64,000 nt of DNA from an uncultured Allomuricauda sp. (GTDB lineage Bacteria; Bacteroidota; Bacteroidia; Flavobacteriales; Flavobacteriaceae), in assembly GCF_947501165.1 (NCBI RefSeq), contig NZ_CANMUU010000004.1, positions 186,001-250,000 on the forward strand, written 5' to 3'. Shown here in pieces: positions 58,555 to 64,000 of this stretch; within the stretch, counting starts at the first letter, position 1; every line of letters starts with the position of its first letter. The position numbers and the translations under genes were made by a program. The notes under the pieces were generated by a model, which was given only the letters and a program-made list of their open reading frames with translations, had not been told where the DNA came from and ran no database searches.

Positions 58555-59808
58555 ATGACAAAAATCAAAACGCTACTCAAATACCTTGGACCTGGCCTAC
58601 TTTTCGCGTCTATGGCCATTGGAACCTCACACCTTGTGTTATCTACCAAAGCTGGAGCCCAATATGGATGGATCATGATAATTCCCATAGTATTGGCAAA
58701 CGTACTCAAGTATCCCTTTTTCGAATTTGGCATACGATACACAACGGTCACTCAAAAAAGCCTTATTGAGGGTTATTTAAATTTGGGAAGGGGATATCTA
58801 TGGGTGTACGCCTTTGTTACCCTGATTTCTACATTTACCATTTTGGCCGCACTTTATATTGTTACCACTGGGCTCTTGATGAATCTGTTTCAATTAAATA
58901 CATTGGATGTTGGTTGGGTTTCCTTAGGATTGTTTGCATTTATTAGCGGAATTCTGATTGTAGGGCGCTACAAATTTTTAGAGAATTCCCTAAAAGCCGT
59001 TATTACCATACTTTTTATTGCTTTGTTGGTTACCACTTTTTTGGTCATTCAAAAAGGCCCCGTAGCTCCGATATCCAATTATCAAGCTCCAGAAATATTC
59101 AATGAAGTAGGCATTCTTTTTCTTATCAGTTTGATGGGGTGGATGCCTACGGCGGTTGAAGCTTCTGGCTGGGTAAGTCTCTGGAGCATTGAGAATCAGA
59201 ATACCCAAAAGGATAAGCCTTCTTTGAAAATCGCGCTTCAAGAGTTCAATTTGGGATATATTTTGACAGGTGTCCTTGCCATCTTTTTCCTGATTATTGG
59301 ATGGCTCACTTTATATGGCACAGGAACGGAGCTTAGTGGGAGTGCGGTTGTTTTTGCAGACCAAGTGATTACGCTTTTCACCTCGCATATTGGGGGTTGG
59401 ACCTACAGCGTTATTGCCATTGCAGCGTTCGCTACCATGTTCAGTACCTGTATGACCGCCCACGATGCCGTTACCCGTGTCAGCATCGATGTATTAAAGA
59501 AATTAGCTCCAAATAGGAAAACTTTTAGAGGCAAGAACACTTTCGCTATTGGCATTCTACTTTTGGCCTTGGTCAATTGGATTGTTATCATTGCTTTTGG
59601 TGCCAATATGGGAGATTTGGTGGCCCTGGCCACTTTTGTCTCTTTTGTTATGGCCCCCATTGTAGGATGGATGAACCTGAAGGCGGTAAAAAGCAAAGAA
59701 ATGCCCAAAGAGCATCATCCAAAAACAGGGCTGAAAGTCCTAACGTATTCCGGAATTCTTTTTCTCTCCTTCTTTGCGCTTTACTATTGTTGGATACTTG
59801 TGGGCTAA
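58555..59808 (+). CDS. NRAMP-fold divalent metal transporter, non-canonical
   Basis: A 417-residue inner-membrane protein of about eleven spans. Homology to MntH is clear from the GPGLLFASMAIGTSHLV start, GGWTYSVIAIAAFATMFSTC and other segments. However, the TM1 metal motif DPGN is replaced by GTSH, and the TM6 MPH motif by MPTAVE (ISLMGWMPTAVEASGWVSL). The substrate is thus unlikely to be classical Mn2+/Fe2+ bound in the standard way. I start at the ATG at 58555, since the longer frame adds 23 residues that do not look like a helix of the family. Its stop touches the stop of the OmpA-type gene. Confidence 0.82.
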   Translation: MTKIKTLLKYLGPGLLFASMAIGTSHLVLSTKAGAQYGWIMIIPIVLANVLKYPFFEFGIRYTTVTQKSLIEGYLNLGRGYLWVYAFVTLISTFTILAALYIVTTGLLMNLFQLNTLDVGWVSLGLFAFISGILIVGRYKFLENSLKAVITILFIALLVTTFLVIQKGPVAPISNYQAPEIFNEVGILFLISLMGWMPTAVEASGWVSLWSIENQNTQKDKPSLKIALQEFNLGYILTGVLAIFFLIIGWLTLYGTGTELSGSAVVFADQVITLFTSHIGGWTYSVIAIAAFATMFSTCMTAHDAVTRVSIDVLKKLAPNRKTFRGKNTFAIGILLLALVNWIVIIAFGANMGDLVALATFVSFVMAPIVGWMNLKAVKSKEMPKEHHPKTGLKVLTYSGILFLSFFALYYCWILVG

Positions 59809-61761
59809 TTACTCATTGAAAAGAATATTATCGTTTAGAACGACTATCAAGGTTCTTTGATTTTTTCTGTGAAGAACCTCCAAACAATATACCCCGTTCG
59901 TGCAATTGTTAAGAATTTTCTGTTCCCCATAGCCAATACTGTACAAAATATTGGAAGTTGGCACTCCTTTATTGATCAAGTACTTTTTTATTGCATCCGA
60001 TCTAGCTTGGGTAAGTTTAAAATTGGTACTGTTCCCCCCTCTACTATCTGTATATGTCTCAATCCGAAGTTGGGCCGTGGGAAAAGAATTTATAAATTCA
60101 ACTACTTTGTCCAATTCATCGGTAATGCTAGAATCCAAATTGGTTCTCCCTCTACCAAAGAAAAACTTTTGGAACTTGACTACTTTTTGCCCCTCCTTTT
60201 CCTCAACCAAATCATCATACAAGGATAAACCTATGTCATAATCCTTTTGTATTAGTGTTTCAATTTCTTCCTTCTTCAGGTTCTTAACAAAGTTGGAAAA
60301 ACGATGTTTAGTTGACCTTATGGTAATCTCGTCTTGCCATGGAATTTCAAGCCGGTAATTCCCATCTTCATCGGAGACGGTCTGCTTGAGCACATCCCCA
60401 TTTGCCCCCAATAACTGAATAGACGCAGTACCCACATTTTCTTTGGAATCATATGCTTTTACCACCCTACCCTTTACCGTAATTGTTTTTAACCCCGGTT
60501 TCTCCGCAACACGGAAACCATATATATCGTCACCGCCTTTACCGCCTTTTCTGTTTGAAGCAAAATATCCCAAAAGTCCAGCTCCTTCGTTTCGAATGAC
60601 CATGCCAAAATCATCTTCTATGGAATTGATTCCTGAACCTAAATTAACAGGTATGCTAAAACTATCTCCATCTTCAATGGTGCTTTGGTAAATGTCCATT
60701 CCACCTAGGCCATAAAAAACATCCGAAGCAAAGTAAAAACTGTTTTCAAATATGAACGGGGAAATTTCATTGCCCGGAGAATTTATGCGTGGTCCAAGAT
60801 TGACCGGGGATGACATGATTTGACCATTATTAGTAGCCACATAGTACAAATCTGTGCCCCCATAACCATCTTCAAAATCAGCTGCAAAATAGAGTCTTCC
60901 TGTGGCCTCTTCATAAAATGGATAATAGAACGAAGTACTTAGGTCTCTGAATAAGAGCTGCGGTGTTCCTTTAAGGGGTATTTTAGCAATAGAAAGCGCG
61001 TTTTTTCCATTTTCATCAAATACCAAATTTCCATTCTTCGTATTAGAAGCTACATAAAAAACTGTCTTTAAATCCTTTGAATAATTGGGAGTGGCCTTGT
61101 GATAGTTGGAAGTTGGTATGTCCGAAAAAACTCTTTGATTGTCCACTTGCCCATCATCAAAGATATCTGCCCTAAAAATATTGAGGAATGCTACCTCAGA
61201 AGCAGTCCTTTTCTTTACATCTTGATTCCTATCACTTGAAAAAAGAATTTCATCCTCAAAAAAAGTTGGGGAAAAATCAGATTGGGGACTATTGACCCTG
61301 GCATTGAAAATTTCATAATCCAAGTTTTCCCCCTGATCTTGTTGCCTTAAAAGCGACACATTGAATTCTGCATTTTCCAGTAATTCTCTGGAGAATGAAG
61401 CTGATTTTTCGTTTAACAGAGAATCAACTTTAGTAAAATCTGAAGTTGCGGAAAGACTTTGCAACATCATATTAAACTGAAGGCTACTTAATAGCGAAGT
61501 ATCCTTCTCATACACTTTTGCGTAGACCTTTGATGCTTTATCAAACTTTCCAACCTTGTAATACGAATCCGCTAGGTTTAACACTTGCTTATCGCTTAAT
61601 AAAGTCCCCTTAGCCTGTTCACTTTCATATGAAGTTATCGCCTGATTGTATGAATACTGAAAAAAATAATCATCTCCTTTTAACCTTTTTCCTTGACCAA
61701 ATAGTGATACTCCTGTCAAACCAAGGACTACAAACAAGTATATATTTCGTTGTAAAGTCAT
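59809..61761 (-). CDS. OmpA-family protein with TPR, PD40 propeller and carboxypeptidase-like domains
   Basis: A 650-residue outer-membrane-linked protein. After a signal peptide (LFVVLGLTGVSLFGQ) come TPR-like repeats (about 30-140), a PD40 beta-propeller (about 165-420: FSPTFFEDEILFSSDRNQD, ISPFIFENSFYFASDVFYG), a carboxypeptidase-regulatory-like domain (about 430-505) and a C-terminal OmpA peptidoglycan-binding domain (LRIETYTDSRGGNSTNFKLTQARSDAIKKYL). It resembles PorE of the T9SS and SprB/SprF-linked partners. It is 1 bp from the PorP/SprF gene, so it is part of the same operon. Confidence 0.9.
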   Translation of the reverse strand: MTLQRNIYLFVVLGLTGVSLFGQGKRLKGDDYFFQYSYNQAITSYESEQAKGTLLSDKQVLNLADSYYKVGKFDKASKVYAKVYEKDTSLLSSLQFNMMLQSLSATSDFTKVDSLLNEKSASFSRELLENAEFNVSLLRQQDQGENLDYEIFNARVNSPQSDFSPTFFEDEILFSSDRNQDVKKRTASEVAFLNIFRADIFDDGQVDNQRVFSDIPTSNYHKATPNYSKDLKTVFYVASNTKNGNLVFDENGKNALSIAKIPLKGTPQLLFRDLSTSFYYPFYEEATGRLYFAADFEDGYGGTDLYYVATNNGQIMSSPVNLGPRINSPGNEISPFIFENSFYFASDVFYGLGGMDIYQSTIEDGDSFSIPVNLGSGINSIEDDFGMVIRNEGAGLLGYFASNRKGGKGGDDIYGFRVAEKPGLKTITVKGRVVKAYDSKENVGTASIQLLGANGDVLKQTVSDEDGNYRLEIPWQDEITIRSTKHRFSNFVKNLKKEEIETLIQKDYDIGLSLYDDLVEEKEGQKVVKFQKFFFGRGRTNLDSSITDELDKVVEFINSFPTAQLRIETYTDSRGGNSTNFKLTQARSDAIKKYLINKGVPTSNILYSIGYGEQKILNNCTNGVYCLEVLHRKNQRTLIVVLNDNILFNE

Positions 61762-61762
61762 A

Positions 61763-62746
61763 TTAGAAGAATCTTGGTGAATCTATTTGTTTTGGTTTAC
61801 CCTTTTTGGATTTATCCTTGCTACCAGATTTATTTCTTGAATTGGAACCTCCCCGACCCAAGTAAAATTTCATAATGGCTTCGTGCGAGCCTCCGCTAAA
61901 CTCTCCCAGTCCATTTGTATTATAATCATACGCATATCCTAGAAAAATACCATTGGACACCTGAAAACCTGCTAAACCACTGACTGCATTGTCAAAACGA
62001 TACGCTCCTCCAATGGTAAAAGCATCCAAAAACTGAAAATTAGCAGAGAGGTTAACCGTTACCGGTGCTCCTTCCAAATAATTTACCAAAAGTGCGGGTT
62101 TAAACTTAGTCCTGTCCGAAATATCAAAAACATAACCCCCAATAAGAGTAAATTGTAAATTGTCTTCAACCACCGTAGCTACTTCATCATTATACAGACC
62201 ATTGGTCAAAAAGTTCGGTACCGAAAGCCCAGTATACCAGTTATCTTCATACAAAAACACACCTGCTCCAACAATGGGATAAAAACTATTCAAAGGTTCT
62301 CCAGTGGTTACGGGATCGTTAGGGTCATTGAAAGTCCCTTCAGAAAAATCCAGATTCAATAACGAACCTCCTCCAGAAAGTCCAAAGGACAATTTAGTAT
62401 CATCGGATAGGTTTATTTGATAGGAATACGAAACCGTAAAGAACGTTTGGTCCGAGGGCCCGAGGGCATCATTTATAACATTGAGTCCCAAACCCATTCT
62501 TTCATTGTTAAGCGGAGCATTTATCCCAAATCGAATAGTGGTAGGTGCCCCAGGAACATCTATCCATTGCGCTCTATACAAACCTGAGATATCCATGTTT
62601 TCCACTGTACCCACATAGGCCGGATTAAAACTACCCACATTGTACATATATTGTGTGTATTGAGGCTCTTGCTGAGCAAAACAAACGCTCATGGAAGCCA
62701 AAAATGCGACAAAAGTGCTTCGTACTATGCTCATCCTCCCCATCAT
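61763..62746 (-). CDS. Type IX secretion system membrane protein PorP/SprF
   Basis: A 327-residue outer-membrane beta-barrel with signal peptide (STFVAFLASMSVCFAQ). It begins EPQYTQYMYNVGSFNPAYVG, a hallmark of PorP/SprF, and ends GGSHEAIMKFYLGRG. Such proteins anchor or help to export T9SS adhesins that carry a type-B C-terminal domain (as SprF does for SprB). It sits between the adhesin gene (upstream in transcription) and the OmpA-type gene, an arrangement typical of a dedicated export unit. Confidence 0.93.
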   Translation of the reverse strand: MMGRMSIVRSTFVAFLASMSVCFAQQEPQYTQYMYNVGSFNPAYVGTVENMDISGLYRAQWIDVPGAPTTIRFGINAPLNNERMGLGLNVINDALGPSDQTFFTVSYSYQINLSDDTKLSFGLSGGGSLLNLDFSEGTFNDPNDPVTTGEPLNSFYPIVGAGVFLYEDNWYTGLSVPNFLTNGLYNDEVATVVEDNLQFTLIGGYVFDISDRTKFKPALLVNYLEGAPVTVNLSANFQFLDAFTIGGAYRFDNAVSGLAGFQVSNGIFLGYAYDYNTNGLGEFSGGSHEAIMKFYLGRGGSNSRNKSGSKDKSKKGKPKQIDSPRFF

Positions 62747-62747
62747 C

Positions 62748-64000
62748 TTATCGAATTATTTGAATCCATCCTTTTTGCGGTTCGGTTCCATTACCCAAAT
62801 CCAAGACATAGAAATAGGTGCCTTTTGGTAAATTTCCGTTACTTCCGGTACCGTCCCACGTGCTATCGTACGCATTTGCCTCAAATACGCTATTGCCATA
62901 CCGGTCAAATACTTCCAATCTATTATTTGAAAACTCGTTGTTGGGGTCAACAAATCTCAGCGTATCATTTATTCCGTCTCCATTGGGAGAAAAGATATTG
63001 CACAAGGTACCTGGTTCCGAACACGGACTTTGGGTTACATTTATAGTAGCTGTCGCTGTGTTATTAGCAGCGTTATTATCAATGGGGAAGGATGAATCGA
63101 TGGTAACCGTATTGGATAATTGTCCGATTGCTAATACCCTAACCGTAATTTCCAAAGTCACTGCTTCCTCATCACCAGAAAGCTCTGGAATGGTCCAAAG
63201 GCCAGTATCTCTATCATAACTTCCTATTGAAGCATTATCTGATTCATATCGAAATCCAGGATTTAGTTGAATAGGGTCGTTGACTACAATATCAAGCACA
63301 CGACTCATCATAGGGTTTTCTATGGTAATTATGAATCTTACCTCTGTATTCAACAAAGGCGTTAAATTTCCACCAACTACTTCTTTGGTAACGGCTAAAT
63401 CGATGGGCATTGGGTTACAGGAAGGAATCAAGAACGGGTCACATGCATCCAATGGGTCTGTGGCCACTTCAGGTACAGCCGTTGTGCTTGGGTCATCCCT
63501 CACCAATACCTCCTCACCGTCCGTTAATCCATCCCCATCTGTATCTGGATTGTTCGGGTTAGTTCCAAGACTCAGCTCCTCAGAATCCCTAAGTCCATCC
63601 CCATCACTATCCACAATACAAGCACTTACAGAAATGGTCACTTGAACGGAGATATCAACACAAGGTGGTATGGCATTGTTTGTAGTGTACTCAAATATGT
63701 AATCTCCGCCAGGTTGCCCTTCAAAATCCGTACTATTTCCAGTACCAATAACCACAGTACCACCAGTTGGTTGTGATATCACGGCCCAAACCCCCGGTTC
63801 AGCACCTGTCAATGTATCATCTAAATCAATTACCGTAGGACCTCCATTACCTGCAACATTACAAGCAGAGGTATTCTCTGGAGTTCCGGGAGAAGGATTC
63901 GCATTAATGGCAGCCACCACTTCCGTTCTCGTTGAGGCACAGTCATTTAAAGTCGCTTCCACAAAGAAAGATGTGGTTGTTGAAAGGCTTGGGGTTTCAA
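62748..64000 (-). CDS. T9SS type-B adhesin with gliding-motility C-terminal domain (5' end outside window)
   Basis: The reading frame stays open to the right edge of the window, so only about 417 C-terminal residues are visible. In order they hold an Ig-like domain ([20 protein letters not shown] at its end), another Ig-like part, thrombospondin type-3-like Ca-binding repeats ([20 protein letters not shown]), a DUF11-like domain ([19 protein letters not shown]) and a C-terminal gliding-motility sorting domain ([16 protein letters not shown] ... [14 protein letters not shown] ... WIQIIR). This is the type-B CTD that directs T9SS export and surface anchoring. PorP/SprF, 1 bp downstream, is its likely partner. 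No adhesin name can be given. Confidence 0.92.
   Translation of the reverse strand, partial: ETPSLSTTTSFFVEATLNDCASTRTEVVAAINANPSPGTPENTSACNVAGNGGPTVIDLDDTLTGAEPGVWAVISQPTGGTVVIGTGNSTDFEGQPGGDYIFEYTTNNAIPPCVDISVQVTISVSACIVDSDGDGLRDSEELSLGTNPNNPDTDGDGLTDGEEVLVRDDPSTTAVPEVATDPLDACDPFLIPSCNPMPIDLAVTKEVVGGNLTPLLNTEVRFIITIENPMMSRVLDIVVNDPIQLNPGFRYESDNASIGSYDRDTGLWTIPELSGDEEAVTLEITVRVLAIGQLSNTVTIDSSFPIDNNAANNTATATINVTQSPCSEPGTLCNIFSPNGDGINDTLRFVDPNNEFSNNRLEVFDRYGNSVFEANAYDSTWDGTGSNGNLPKGTYFYVLDLGNGTEPQKGWIQIIR

Overview
The window looks like a chromosomal stretch from a low-GC member of the Bacteroidota, most likely a marine-type Flavobacteriaceae. I see type IX secretion / gliding genes (PorP/SprF, a CHU_C-type sorting domain), Bacteroidota promoters (TTG, about 20 bp, TAnnTTTG) ahead of several genes, an uppS-bamA-ompH-ompH-murI envelope cluster, TonB-plug proteins with macroglobulin domains, a FolK-deoxynucleoside kinase fusion, and almost no Shine-Dalgarno sequences. 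I cannot name the genus from sequence alone. There is no rRNA, CRISPR array, intact insertion sequence or prophage.

Layout. 1-3.4 kb: end of etfA, a bifunctional nuclease, a CNT nucleoside transporter and thyA. 3.4-6.4 kb: AraC-type membrane regulator, secreted serine hydrolase and a DUF998-like membrane protein. 6.4-8.4 kb: a compact unit with a CPVC thioredoxin-like protein, an unknown lipoprotein, a DUF2024 protein and a MarR regulator with a cysteine cluster; three copies of one palindrome (TTAGGATTCCTAA type) stand ahead of the transcription units. 8.5-11.4 kb: a LytTR regulator, a CPBP protease with a LytTR-type double site before it, an XRE membrane protein and an HExxH membrane protein. 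11.5-18.7 kb (minus strand): two tandem MG2/TonB-plug paralogues of differing base composition and a four-repeat lipoprotein. 18.9-25.2 kb: two-component system, then egtB-egtD-DUF427 (ergothioneine-type pathway), a small CBM48 protein and a class V PLP enzyme that could be an EgtE-like lyase.

25.2-34.2 kb: folA, murI and the minus-strand envelope operon (CBS protein, nadK, DUF6089 barrel, uppS, bamA, two OmpH/Skp chaperones). 34.2-42.2 kb (plus strand): pdxJ and a hydrolase, an SGNH lipoprotein, small membrane proteins, tig, clpP and clpX. 42.2-52.2 kb: hydrolase, GH3 enzyme, DUF2797, AsmA-like protein, queuosine precursor transporter, sppA, folK-dNK fusion and an SpoU methyltransferase. 52.3-55.2 kb: mutS, tRNA-Gly(GCC) and tRNA-Leu(UAA). 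55.2-58.5 kb: AT-rich spacer with a degenerate copy of the tRNA-Leu 3' end, a DinB-like protein, a Crp/Fnr regulator with a palindrome downstream, an SRPBCC protein and a lipase-like hydrolase. 58.5-64 kb: an NRAMP-fold transporter lacking the canonical metal motif, then an OmpA/PD40 protein, PorP/SprF and a T9SS type-B adhesin that runs off the window.

The most interesting local system is the MarR/CPVC/lipoprotein/DUF2024 unit with its shared operators. Next are the LytTR double site ahead of the CPBP protease, the Crp/Fnr-like palindrome, the ergothioneine cluster with a nearby candidate lyase, and the NRAMP-fold transporter whose DPGN motif is replaced by GTSH.
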